A stretch of DNA of 8,702 bases from an uncultured bacterium (GTDB taxonomy: Bacteria; Gemmatimonadota; Gemmatimonadetes; Longimicrobiales; RSA9): NCBI GenBank assembly GCA_937995995.1, contig CALKIP010000118.1:1-8702 (forward strand). The letters are read 5' to 3'. This document shows positions 1 to 5,578 of the stretch, piece after piece. The position numbers and the translations under genes are program-made. Each line of letters begins with the position of its first letter. Positions within the stretch are counted from its first letter, which is position 1. The notes beneath the pieces are model-generated. The model saw only the letters and a list, made by a program, of their open reading frames with translations. It ran no database searches and was not told where the DNA came from.

Positions 1-37
1 CCTCGATGCCGTGGAATGTGCCCAGTGTGCCGACCAT
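1..37 (-). CDS. possible 5' end of a gene running off the left edge
   Basis: An ATG at 37 (minus strand) opens a frame beginning MVGTLGTFHGIE that leaves the window after 12 codons. A GTG codon in frame lies directly upstream at 40, and GGTGAGG precedes the ATG by about two bases, a possible but very close ribosome binding site. The frame is also open for some distance upstream, so the true start could be elsewhere. Too little is visible to name a product. If real, it lies about 200 bases downstream of the lipoprotein gene, on the same strand. Confidence 0.2.
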   Translation of the reverse strand, partial: MVGTLGTFHGIE

Positions 38-189
38 CACCTCACCGGCCGCCAGCGAGAGTCGATGCCGACGTCGATGCGTCAGTCGAGGCCGAGCGGC
101 TCGAGCGCGGGCACGATCACCTCCCTGATGCGGTCGAGAAGGCGGATGACCAGCGAACGCAGCATCGGCAGCGGGTGCGGGCGAGGATC

Positions 190-221
190 GGGCGCCCGGC
201 GAAGGTCGGAGCCGGGCGCCC
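190..221 (-). terminator. strong GC hairpin after the lipoprotein gene
   Basis: Perfect 11-bp inverted repeat: GGGCGCCCGGC at 190-200 and its complement at 211-221, with a 10-base loop. It begins 15 bases after the lipoprotein stop codon, so it is well placed to end the metal-uptake transcript. There is no T-run after the stem on the minus strand, so it would be a U-less terminator or an mRNA 3'-end stabiliser. The remaining 38-189 stretch shows no supported gene. Confidence 0.5.
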
Positions 222-236
222 CAGAGACCCGCGCGA

Positions 237-1058
237 TCAGTGGTCGTCGACCTCGATGCCAAGCGGCGGAGTCACGTACTCGGTGTGGTCGCCGTGCCAG
301 AGCTGGAAGACGATGCTGGTCTTCCCTTCGGCTACACCGTGAATGTCCACCTGGTCGCCCTCGAACTGGATGGATACGACGTCGGTGGCCGCGCCCTCAG
401 CCCACTCGGGCGCCAAGCGGTACTCTCCGGTCAGCTCTACAACCTCGCCGTTTTCGTCGACGAATCGGATGGCCAGAGACAGGTCCTCGCCCGTGTGGAT
501 GTGGGGCAAGCTGCCGTGCCAGTGGTCACCGTGTACGTACGCCAGACGGTCGTCAGTGCCTGCGCGGAAGACTTCGGCGCCTGCAGCTTCGGCCATGGGC
601 GCGTGCACCTCGACCGGGAGGGCCGGGGTTGCCCAGTCGGCGTGATTGCCGTGCCAGAGCTGAAAGACGAGCCGGGTCTCGCCCGACGCGTCGCCCCTGA
701 TGCTGACTTGATCGCCCTGGCCATCCACGACGACCAGGTCGTCCGGGGCGCCGTCCTCGACGCTTACGCGCACGCTGTAGTCGTCGCCCAGCTCGATGAT
801 ATTGTCCTGCTCGTCGAGGAAGTTCACGGTGACCGACAGCTCTTCTCCCTGCTCGAGGTGCAGGTGCCCGTGCCAATGGTCGCCGTGCACGTACGCCAGT
901 CGCTCGCCCGTGCCTCTGTCGATGAGCTCTGCGCTCACCGGCTCGGCATGTTCGTGGCCGGGGTCCGAATCGAGCGGGTTGTCCGAGCATGCGGCAAGCG
1001 CCGCCGCTCCGGTAGTGGCCGCGAGGAGCATCGCCCTGCGTGCGTACTGCTTCAGCAT
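237..1058 (-). CDS. His-rich duplicated-domain lipoprotein, probable metal binding
   Basis: 273 residues. The signal peptide has a lipobox LAAC with Cys24 as the lipidation site, followed by a short linker containing HEH (35-37). The mature protein is two copies of one domain, residues about 43-152 and 161-272. Each copy opens with RLAYVHGDHWHG (His 58/61/63 and 176/179/181), with extra His at 65/67 or 186/188. Each ends in a G-x-T/S-x-x-V-F-Q-L-W-H-G-(N/D)-H stretch (His 136/139 and 255/258), then TP and an alternating V-x-V strand. The spacing suggests an Ig/BIG2-like beta sandwich with two His clusters. The precursor has 19 His. No named family is recognised. Being last in line after a ZnuD-like receptor, it most likely binds zinc or a similar metal at the outer membrane; that is inference. 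ATG 1058 is chosen because AGGAAG precedes it by 8 bases. Confidence 0.88.
   Translation of the reverse strand: MLKQYARRAMLLAATTGAAALAACSDNPLDSDPGHEHAEPVSAELIDRGTGERLAYVHGDHWHGHLHLEQGEELSVTVNFLDEQDNIIELGDDYSVRVSVEDGAPDDLVVVDGQGDQVSIRGDASGETRLVFQLWHGNHADWATPALPVEVHAPMAEAAGAEVFRAGTDDRLAYVHGDHWHGSLPHIHTGEDLSLAIRFVDENGEVVELTGEYRLAPEWAEGAATDVVSIQFEGDQVDIHGVAEGKTSIVFQLWHGDHTEYVTPPLGIEVDDH
243..932 (-). repeat. internal duplication within the lipoprotein gene
   Basis: The two domain copies are encoded at about 603-932 (first) and 243-578 (second), with an offset of 118 codons. Parts are still close at DNA level: GTGCCAGAGCTG followed by G/A and AAGACGA occurs at 295 and again at 651 (plus strand). 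The strongest conservation is over the two His-containing motifs, with the middle of the domain more diverged. That pattern points to selection on the His motifs rather than a very recent duplication. Confidence 0.85.
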
Positions 1059-1066
1059 GTCTCACA

Positions 1067-1072
1067 CTTCCT
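1067..1072 (-). promoter_or_regulatory. ribosome binding site of the lipoprotein gene
   Basis: AGGAAG on the minus strand lies 8 bases upstream of ATG 1058. It fixes the start of the lipoprotein and argues for its own efficient translation initiation rather than coupling to the receptor gene 119 bases upstream. Confidence 0.65.
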
Positions 1073-1119
1073 GTATAGGTGATGGGAAAGGAACATCACG
1101 CCCCGCGGTCGACGGGGCG

Positions 1120-1160
1120 GAGGACGGCGGCCGCCGTCCTCGAGAACCGGTTCGCGGTTC
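1120..1160 (-). promoter_or_regulatory. 22-bp perfect palindrome plus second hairpin between receptor and lipoprotein
   Basis: Positions 1120-1141 form a perfect palindrome with half-site GAGGACGGCGG. It is immediately followed by a second inverted repeat, GAACCG at 1144-1149 with CGGTTC at 1155-1160. Both lie in the 119-base gap after the receptor stop and before the lipoprotein. They could be a partial terminator, an RNase-processing or stabilising structure that sets different levels of the two proteins, or a protein-binding operator. No T-run follows. Confidence 0.5.
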
Positions 1161-1177
1161 GATCGACGGGTGGCGCA

Positions 1178-3472
1178 TCAGAACGCCACTCGGTAGAGGA
1201 CCCGGATGTTGCGCCCCGGCTGGGGCGCAACGGCCTTGATCCGTGAGAGGTGGTCCCGCCATACGCGGTCGCCGAGGTTCTCGGCGGTGATCGTGAGGGT
1301 GTGCAACCGGCCGCCGATGACGCGGCGTACACCGGCTTCGCCTTGCATCAGGTGATAGCCCGCCGTCGGCTCCTCGAACTCCGAGACGCGGCTCTGCGCG
1401 GCCGCGCCCCGCCAGCCCACCCCAATGAAGCCGGATGGCGCGTCGTAGCGGACCCGGAGCGAACCGTCGAGGGGTGGCATGGCGGGAAGCGGTTCGCCCG
1501 TGTCGACGCGGCGGCCGCGCACGTAGCCGCCGGCCCCCGCCACCACCCAGCGAGGGAGGACCTCCCACTCGACTCCGGCTTCACCGCCCCAGAGCCGCGC
1601 ATCCGTGCTTCGAGCCTGATAGACGGGAAAGCGTCGGAACCGCGGGTCGAGCTCACCGGTCGGCGCGTAGTGGATGTAATGGCGGATCACCTGATGGAAG
1701 ACGGCGACCTCGCCGCTCAGCCGGCGCTGCGCGATCCTCAGGAACAGATCCGTGCCGGTGCCGGACTCGGCCGGAAGCTCGGGGCTGCCTATGTTGAAGG
1801 AGAAGTCCGCGAGGTGCGGTCCGTCCGAAAAGAGCTCCTCGATGGACGGACTGCGGTGGGCGCGGGCGAGAGTCGCCCCCGCGGTCACGCCCGGCCGGAT
1901 GTCGAAGAGCATCGCCGCGGAACCCGAGACGGCGTCGAAGGTGCGTGGACCGATCGGGCCGAGGACACGAGAGGTGGAATCCCGTGGCGTGATCCGGCTC
2001 CGATCGTATCGAAGGCCGACTTGAGCGCGCAGGCGGCCGAAGCGCACTTCCTCGTAGGCGTAGGCAGCGAGCGTGAGCTGCTTGGCCGGCCGCGTTCCCG
2101 TATACAGTCCGTCGGCGTTGAGGTCCTTGTGGTAGAACGAGACACCGACGGCACCCTCGCCGCCGATGCGGGCGCCCGTGTGATCGTGGCGGGCGACCAG
2201 GTCGCCGCCCAGCGCGACCTGACCGAACTGGCTGCCTACCGTGCCGCCAGCTTCGTACTCGGTCTGCAGGAATGACGTCTGGATCAGCTCGGCCTCGATC
2301 GCGTCGAACGGCCCCACGCCGTCGAGGAGCCCGGCTTCGATGCGGTATGCAGTCCGGCTCAGCTCGATTTCGACGCCGCCGGCGTGCGCGCCCGGGATGA
2401 CGACACCATCGAACTCGCCAGGCACGCCGTACCGCATGCCCAGGTCGCGAACCGCCGCGCCGATGTAACCCCGATCCCCGATGCGACTCACGCCGGCGCC
2501 GATGGAGTGGCCATCCAAACCGCTCGAATGCAGGCGTCCGAGCGGTGTCCGGGTGTCGCCGGCGGTGCGGCCGGACGCTTCGCCCCGAAGGACGAAGCCG
2601 CCGAGGGGCAGGAGCAGGGCGGTACCGCCGGTCACGCCGCGGTTCACGGATTCGGCCTGGACACTCGCCGTGCCGCTCCAGTGCTCGGGGCGCGTTCGCG
2701 GGACCTCGTCCCGGATCACGTTGATCACCCCGCCGAGCGTATTGCTACCGTACAGCAATCCGGCCGGTCCGCGGATGACCTCGATCCGCTCCGCCGTCAA
2801 CGGATCGATCGTCACGGCGTGGTCCGGTGCCGTCGTTGCAATATCACCGGTCCGCTGGCCGTCCTCCAGCACGAGGATGCGCTCGCCGCTCAATCCGCGG
2901 ATCACCGGCTGCGCCGCCGCGGGGCCGTTGTACCGGATCGAAATTCCGGGCTCGTGCTCCAACGTCGCGGCGACGCTCGAACCCAATCGGCGGCGCAGTT
3001 CGGCGTCCGTGAGGACTGCCGTAGGTTGATAGGCGGCCGCCAACTCGCGCTCGCGGCCGGCGCCGGTCACGACGATTCCCGGAAGTCGGACTCCGCTCGG
3101 CTCCAAGGCCAACTGCACATGCGCCGTGTCGGCCCCGACGACCACGACCGAGATTTCAGTCGTGGCATAGCCGACCCGCTGAACCACGAGGGTATAGCGG
3201 CCGGCCGCGAGTCGGTTGAAACGGAAAGTTCCGTCCTCGTGCGATATCTCCTGCCGTCCGAGCTCGCGAAGCCTTACTTCGGCCGCGGCGAGGGGACCCT
3301 CGTTGGTTGCATCCGTGATGAGGCCGTGAATCGCGGCGGCCCCGGCGCGATCACGAGCGGTCGAGTCCTGGCCGGACACGGCGGACGGTTGAAGGACACT
3401 CGAAAGGATGAGACTGATCAAGATGGGCGTGCGGACGAACCACGCACGACGAAAACGGCATACGAACCCCAT
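1178..3472 (-). CDS. TonB-dependent outer-membrane receptor, ZnuD-like (probable metal uptake)
   Basis: 764 residues. Signal peptide about 1-34 (cleavage near SAVSG-Q), carboxypeptidase-regulatory-like domain about 45-125 (GTFRFNRLAAGRYTLVV), TonB plug about 140-255, then a beta barrel to a final Phe (RVLYRVAF), the usual outer-membrane C-terminus. The plug carries PVIRGLSGERILVLEDG, TGDIATTAPDHAVTID and EVIRGPAGLLYGSNTLGGVINV. The PVIRG...TGD...PDHA...RGP.LLY order matches the zinc receptor ZnuD and relatives. I do not see the long His-rich loop of some ZnuD proteins; the His-rich part may instead be the neighbouring lipoprotein. A GTG at 3481 is in frame, but GGAG at 3485-3488 lies too close to it. 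ATG 3472, 12 bases from GGAG, gives a cleaner signal peptide. The substrate (Zn, Cu, Co or an organic ligand) is not proven. Confidence 0.93.
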   Translation of the reverse strand: MGFVCRFRRAWFVRTPILISLILSSVLQPSAVSGQDSTARDRAGAAAIHGLITDATNEGPLAAAEVRLRELGRQEISHEDGTFRFNRLAAGRYTLVVQRVGYATTEISVVVVGADTAHVQLALEPSGVRLPGIVVTGAGRERELAAAYQPTAVLTDAELRRRLGSSVAATLEHEPGISIRYNGPAAAQPVIRGLSGERILVLEDGQRTGDIATTAPDHAVTIDPLTAERIEVIRGPAGLLYGSNTLGGVINVIRDEVPRTRPEHWSGTASVQAESVNRGVTGGTALLLPLGGFVLRGEASGRTAGDTRTPLGRLHSSGLDGHSIGAGVSRIGDRGYIGAAVRDLGMRYGVPGEFDGVVIPGAHAGGVEIELSRTAYRIEAGLLDGVGPFDAIEAELIQTSFLQTEYEAGGTVGSQFGQVALGGDLVARHDHTGARIGGEGAVGVSFYHKDLNADGLYTGTRPAKQLTLAAYAYEEVRFGRLRAQVGLRYDRSRITPRDSTSRVLGPIGPRTFDAVSGSAAMLFDIRPGVTAGATLARAHRSPSIEELFSDGPHLADFSFNIGSPELPAESGTGTDLFLRIAQRRLSGEVAVFHQVIRHYIHYAPTGELDPRFRRFPVYQARSTDARLWGGEAGVEWEVLPRWVVAGAGGYVRGRRVDTGEPLPAMPPLDGSLRVRYDAPSGFIGVGWRGAAAQSRVSEFEEPTAGYHLMQGEAGVRRVIGGRLHTLTITAENLGDRVWRDHLSRIKAVAPQPGRNIRVLYRVAF
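1208..1231 (-). other. perfect hairpin inside the 3' end of the receptor gene
   Basis: GTTGCGCCCC at 1208-1217 and GGGGCGCAAC at 1222-1231 form a perfect 10-bp stem with a 4-base loop. It encodes the VAPQPGRN segment, about 28 bases before the stop. A stem this tight inside coding sequence is unusual. With the palindrome at 1120-1141 it gives two consecutive strong structures around the receptor stop codon. Confidence 0.5.
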
Positions 3473-3490
3473 TACACACACTCACTCCCC

Positions 3491-3510
3491 GTCGCATCGT
3501 TCGATGCGAC
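3491..3510 (-). promoter_or_regulatory. 20-base inverted repeat just upstream of the receptor gene
   Basis: GTCGCATCG at 3491-3499 and CGATGCGAC at 3502-3510 are perfect complements around a central TT. The element ends about 2 bases before the GGAG ribosome binding site of the receptor. It is either an operator for a dimeric regulator or a hairpin that controls access to the ribosome binding site. It does not match a Zur box I could name. Confidence 0.45.
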
Positions 3511-3520
3511 GGTCATGGCA

Positions 3521-3548
3521 TCCGCAACGGCCGCACGGCCGTTACGGA
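3521..3548 (-). promoter_or_regulatory. 28-base inverted repeat upstream of the receptor gene
   Basis: AACGGCCG at 3526-3533 and CGGCCGTT at 3536-3543 pair perfectly. Beyond a single C/A mismatch, TCCG (3521-3524) pairs with CGGA (3545-3548). It lies 10 bases from the 3491-3510 repeat, so the gap between the small His/Cys gene and the receptor carries two consecutive dyads. No T-run follows on the minus strand, so a simple terminator is less likely than an operator pair or alternative RNA structures. No convincing promoter was seen in this gap. Confidence 0.4.
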
Positions 3549-3580
3549 CGGATGTTCACGTTCAGGAGATGTCTGGCCTG

Positions 3581-3612
3581 GGGGCGGGACGCCCCGGCCG
3601 GCGCGATGCGCC
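3581..3612 (-). terminator. two small GC hairpins after the DUF2946-like gene
   Basis: GGCGC/GCGCC (3600-3604 with 3608-3612, loop GAT) begins two bases after the stop codon. GGGGCG/CGCCCC (3581-3586 with 3590-3595, loop GGA) follows. They may reduce read-through into the receptor gene or protect the 3' end of the short message. Both lack a T-run. Confidence 0.35.
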
Positions 3613-3614
3613 GT

Positions 3615-3959
3615 TCAGGAAAGGGGTGGGCCGCGAGGCTGGGCCCGAATGAACGCGAGTGTGCTGGGGATGGTCCAGTTCTGGCGAACCGGGCGGTCCA
3701 GCCAGATCATGGCCTGCGGCGGCGTTGCCGACAGGCTCGGCTGGGTCGTGGTACCCAGCGTCTGACAGATGACGCAGTGGAAATCGCCGCCCGGCAGGGA
3801 GCCGGGCTGATCCGACCCTTCGGTGTCCGCATGGACCGCCGCGGTCGCGACCTCGTCGGCGTGCAGCCACGGGTCGACCGCCGCCGCGGCTCCGTACAGG
3901 AGTGCGGCGAACAACAGACTCAGGCGAGTCCAATTGCGGAGGTGGGATATCCGGATCAT
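3615..3959 (-). CDS. small secreted His/Cys protein, DUF2946-like
   Basis: 114 residues. A basic N-terminus (MIRISHLRNWTR) precedes one hydrophobic segment (about 13-28, LSLLFAALLYGAAAAV), which is a signal peptide or an N-terminal anchor. The rest is polar with scattered potential metal ligands: His33 and His43 in two HAD triplets, and FHCVICQTLG (His61, Cys62, Cys65). A short protein with one N-terminal hydrophobic segment and a late H-C-x-x-C is the pattern of DUF2946-type proteins, often found beside metal-related TonB receptors; this assignment is by eye. The frame is open further upstream to a TTG at 4007, but that lies above the promoter at 3967-3995. ATG 3959, 7 bases from the -10 box, is therefore preferred. 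It may bind or sense metal in the periplasm; no function is established. Confidence 0.7.
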   Translation of the reverse strand: MIRISHLRNWTRLSLLFAALLYGAAAAVDPWLHADEVATAAVHADTEGSDQPGSLPGGDFHCVICQTLGTTTQPSLSATPPQAMIWLDRPVRQNWTIPSTLAFIRAQPRGPPLS

Positions 3960-3966
3960 TGCGGGG

Positions 3967-3995
3967 ACTATACGCGGCAGCCACGGCCGACGCAA
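3967..3995 (-). promoter_or_regulatory. sigma70-like promoter giving a leaderless message
   Basis: On the minus strand, TTGCGT (3990-3995), a 17-base spacer and TATAGT (3967-3972) match the vegetative -35/-10 pattern, and the -10 stands out in GC-rich DNA. The expected start point, 6-7 bases after the -10, falls at or next to the A of ATG 3959. The mRNA would have essentially no leader, which agrees with the lack of any Shine-Dalgarno there. It probably drives the small gene and perhaps the receptor and lipoprotein genes. Confidence 0.55.
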
Positions 3996-4011
3996 GTGAC
4001 ACCCCAAGGTG

Positions 4012-4052
4012 GGGCGAGGAGCACGCTCGCCCTCGCCCTAGCCCTAGCCCTG
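4012..4052 (-). terminator. hexamer repeat and hairpin at the end of the methyltransferase gene
   Basis: The minus strand reads four 6-base units, CAGGGC, TAGGGC, TAGGGC and GAGGGC (about 4029-4052). The methyltransferase stop codon is the TAG of the second unit. CCTCGCCC at 4031-4038 pairs with GGGCGAGG at 4012-4019 (11-base loop), making a hairpin directly after the stop. Probable U-less terminator, built from 6-base units like the elements at 5479, 7854 and 8579. Confidence 0.45.
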
Positions 4053-4703
4053 CATCGCAAAGACCCGCGCCACCCGCTCCCTCACGCCTTCGAGATCCTC
4101 CGGCACCGCGACCTCGAACTCCGCGAGCCGCACCAATCCGGTCTCGTCGAAGTAGGCACGGCCGGCGTCGGCGATGAGGACACGGGCGCCGGTGTTGCGG
4201 GCGCGGACGAGGAGTTGGCGGATGCGAGGCGCGACGCGGCGCTCGTAGGCGAGGTCGCCGCAGAGGACGACGTCGAAATCGTCGATGGCCGCGGGCTCGG
4301 CGGTGAGGTCGGCGAGGAGCGGGGTGAGGACGAGGCCCTGGCGGTCAGCGGCGAGGCGGGCGGTGGCGAGCGCCCAGGGGTCCTGGTCGTTGGCGACGAC
4401 TTCGCGGGCGCCGGCTCGGGCCGCGGCGAGTGCCGCCACGCCGCCACCCGCCCCCAGATCCAGCACCCTTCGCCCTTCGACCCATTCGGGGTGGTCGAGG
4501 ACGATCCGGGCGAGCGCCATCCCACCGGGCCAAGGGTAGGCCCAGAAGGGTGGCGGCACGGTACGGCTGGCGAGTCGTTCGGCCGCCTCCCAGATCTCGA
4601 CCAACCCACGGGCGCGGAATACTCGAACCTCGGGTGCGAGCGGCGCGGGCGCGAAGTCGGCGTGGCGCTCGAGGAGCTCGGCGAGTGCCGCGTGGCTCGG
4701 CAC
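4044..4703 (-). CDS. class I SAM methyltransferase, NNT1/EFM7/ETFB-KMT-like
   Basis: 219 residues from GTG 4703. Rossmann methyltransferase: PPFWAYPWPGG (about 51-61) leads to motif I LDLGAGGGV (81-89), which binds S-adenosylmethionine. VVANDQDPWAL carries the acidic motif II residue (Asp106), and the post-motif VVLCGDLAYE (145-154) corresponds to the GD.xYE element of protein-lysine and N-terminal methylases of the COG3897/METTL20 group. A protein substrate such as electron-transfer flavoprotein is possible but not shown. The frame extends to GTG 4778, which would overlap the CAP gene by 47 bases and add a Ser/Pro-rich tail. GTG 4703 avoids the overlap and fits the usual length, though its ribosome site (GGGG) is weak. 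Likely co-transcribed with the CAP gene; cytoplasmic. Confidence 0.85.
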   Translation of the reverse strand: MPSHAALAELLERHADFAPAPLAPEVRVFRARGLVEIWEAAERLASRTVPPPFWAYPWPGGMALARIVLDHPEWVEGRRVLDLGAGGGVAALAAARAGAREVVANDQDPWALATARLAADRQGLVLTPLLADLTAEPAAIDDFDVVLCGDLAYERRVAPRIRQLLVRARNTGARVLIADAGRAYFDETGLVRLAEFEVAVPEDLEGVRERVARVFAMQG

Positions 4704-4731
4704 CTCGACCGGCCCCGCCGGCGAGTCGGGC

Positions 4732-5349
4732 TCAATCGGCGGTGGCGAACTCCTGGACGACGTACCAGACCCCGTCACGGCCGAGCCACACTCCGATGCC
4801 GGTGCGCGCGTAGCTCCGGTCGAGCATGTTCGCGCGGTGGCCGGGCGAACGCATCCACGCCCGCACGGCGCGCTCCGGCAGCGAACTCGGACTCGCGGTC
4901 ATGCGCGCCAGGTTCTCGCCCGCGATACGGGCGCGTCCCCCCGCCGCCGCGATCCGCTGGCGAAACGTGCGGCGCCCGGGCGTGCGGGAGACGTGCTCGA
5001 TCTCGCGGCGCGATGCGAGCTCCTGTGCATAGCGCGTGGCCGCGCGAGTCAGTGCGGCATCGGCGCGGAGCGGCCGGGCACCCGCGCGACGTCGCACGGC
5101 GTTCACCTCGGCGAGCACGGCGCGGGCGAGCGCGTCGGGATCGGCATCCTCCGACCCCTTCCGACTGCGCCGCGCCGCGGGACGCCCCGGGAGTGCCACG
5201 CTTCGCCCCTCGGTCGCAACGACCGACCCGAGCACCTTCGGCTTCGCGGTGCCTAAAAGTCTCGGATTCTGAGCCGCGGCGGATCGGGTCGAGCACGCAA
5301 GGGTCAGGGCAAGGGTGAGGAGCGACAGCGCGAGATACCGGTACTTCAT
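4732..5349 (-). CDS. secreted CAP/SCP-domain protein
   Basis: 205 residues. The signal peptide (MKYRYLALSLLTLALTLA) is followed by Cys19. The lipobox TLAC has Thr instead of Leu at -3, so signal peptidase I cleavage near SAAA-QN is equally possible. A low-complexity basic linker (about 30-70) leads to a CAP domain (about 72-205). The domain has the classic H...GEN...W..SPGHR.NML order: His119, Glu145 (AGENLA), Trp165, His171 (SPGHRANML), and the terminal GIGVW...WYVVQEF. These residues form the conserved CAP cavity; bacterial CAP proteins have varied, mostly unknown roles. The ATG has AGGTAG at 5354-5359, 4 bases away. The methyltransferase gene starts within or just after its end. Confidence 0.88.
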   Translation of the reverse strand: MKYRYLALSLLTLALTLACSTRSAAAQNPRLLGTAKPKVLGSVVATEGRSVALPGRPAARRSRKGSEDADPDALARAVLAEVNAVRRRAGARPLRADAALTRAATRYAQELASRREIEHVSRTPGRRTFRQRIAAAGGRARIAGENLARMTASPSSLPERAVRAWMRSPGHRANMLDRSYARTGIGVWLGRDGVWYVVQEFATAD

Positions 5350-5375
5350 CGTACTACCTGCAGAACTACTAGAGC

Positions 5376-5420
5376 CAAACCACGGGCGGGTCCTGCAACT
5401 TACGATATCTCAGTGGTTTG
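5376..5420 (-). promoter_or_regulatory. inverted repeat upstream of the CAP gene
   Basis: CAAACCAC at 5376-5383 pairs with GTGGTTTG at 5413-5420 across a 29-base loop. The enclosed stretch is more AT-rich than its surroundings (GATATCGTAAGTT on the minus strand) and is the likely place for the CAP promoter, but no clean -35/-10 pair could be fixed. Possible operator. Confidence 0.25.
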
Positions 5421-5478
5421 CGAAAGGGGTGGGTGTCCCGGACGGCTGCCGCGGTGCTCGCGGCGGCTTCGTCCCGAG

Positions 5479-5547
5479 CCCGATTCCGACTCCGAATCCG
5501 AGCCCGGAAAGGCCGGAGTCGGGCTCGGGCTCGGAGTCGGAATCGGG
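5479..5547 (-). repeat. long hexamer-unit hairpin between the GMC and CAP genes
   Basis: Left arm 5479-5506 and right arm 5520-5547 pair at 26 of 28 positions around a 13-base loop; the outer 17 bp are perfect (CCCGATTCCGACTCCGA with its complement). The arms are made of degenerate 6-base units such as GATTCC, GACTCC, GAATCC and GAGCCC. The right arm recurs at 7885-7912 minus one 6-base unit. Lying 21 bases downstream of the GMC stop, it probably ends that transcript or protects its 3' end. Confidence 0.65.
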
Positions 5548-5558
5548 GAAGTGAGGAC

Positions 5559-5578
5559 CGGGCGCCCTCAGGCGCCCG
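5559..5578 (-). terminator. hairpin spanning the GMC stop codon
   Basis: CGGGCGCC at 5559-5566 and GGCGCCCG at 5571-5578 form a perfect 8-bp stem. The four loop bases (5567-5570) contain the GMC stop codon TGA (5568-5570). With the longer hairpin at 5479-5547 it forms a double structure at the end of this gene. No T-run. Confidence 0.45.

Noticed and set aside
82..165. 27-codon minus-strand ORF starting MLRSLVIRLLDRIREV
   Set aside because: It looks helical and could be real, but has no ribosome site, no visible partner and sits downstream of a terminator-like hairpin. Not enough support for a gene call.
11..1239. Plus-strand ORFs of 229, 108, 280, 100 and 147 codons across the lipoprotein region
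   Set aside because: They lie antisense to the lipoprotein gene, which has a signal peptide, lipobox, ribosome site and an internal domain duplication. The plus-strand translations look like frame shadows of high-GC coding DNA.
3491..3510. Zur or Fur box
   Set aside because: The dyad is suggestive given the metal context, but it does not match a Zur or Fur consensus I can state, so it is reported only as an unassigned inverted repeat.
3615..4007. Longer form of the DUF2946-like protein starting at TTG 4007
   Set aside because: It would place the start upstream of the promoter and add a non-signal-like N-terminus. The ATG at 3959 fits the promoter and the signal segment better.
2384..5318. 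Long plus-strand ORFs of 422 and 636 codons
   Set aside because: Antisense to the receptor, small exported protein, methyltransferase and CAP genes, all of which show recognisable domains. Composition is Arg/Gly/Ala-rich, as expected for shadows.
5479..5547. CRISPR-like repeat
   Set aside because: Units are 6 bases with no spacers, and the arrangement is a single hairpin; no cas genes are present.
5315..5554. 79-codon plus-strand ORF ending in a Pro/Asn/Ser and Ser/Glu repeat
   Set aside because: The repeat is just the translation of the 6-base-unit hairpin at 5479-5547; nothing else supports a protein.
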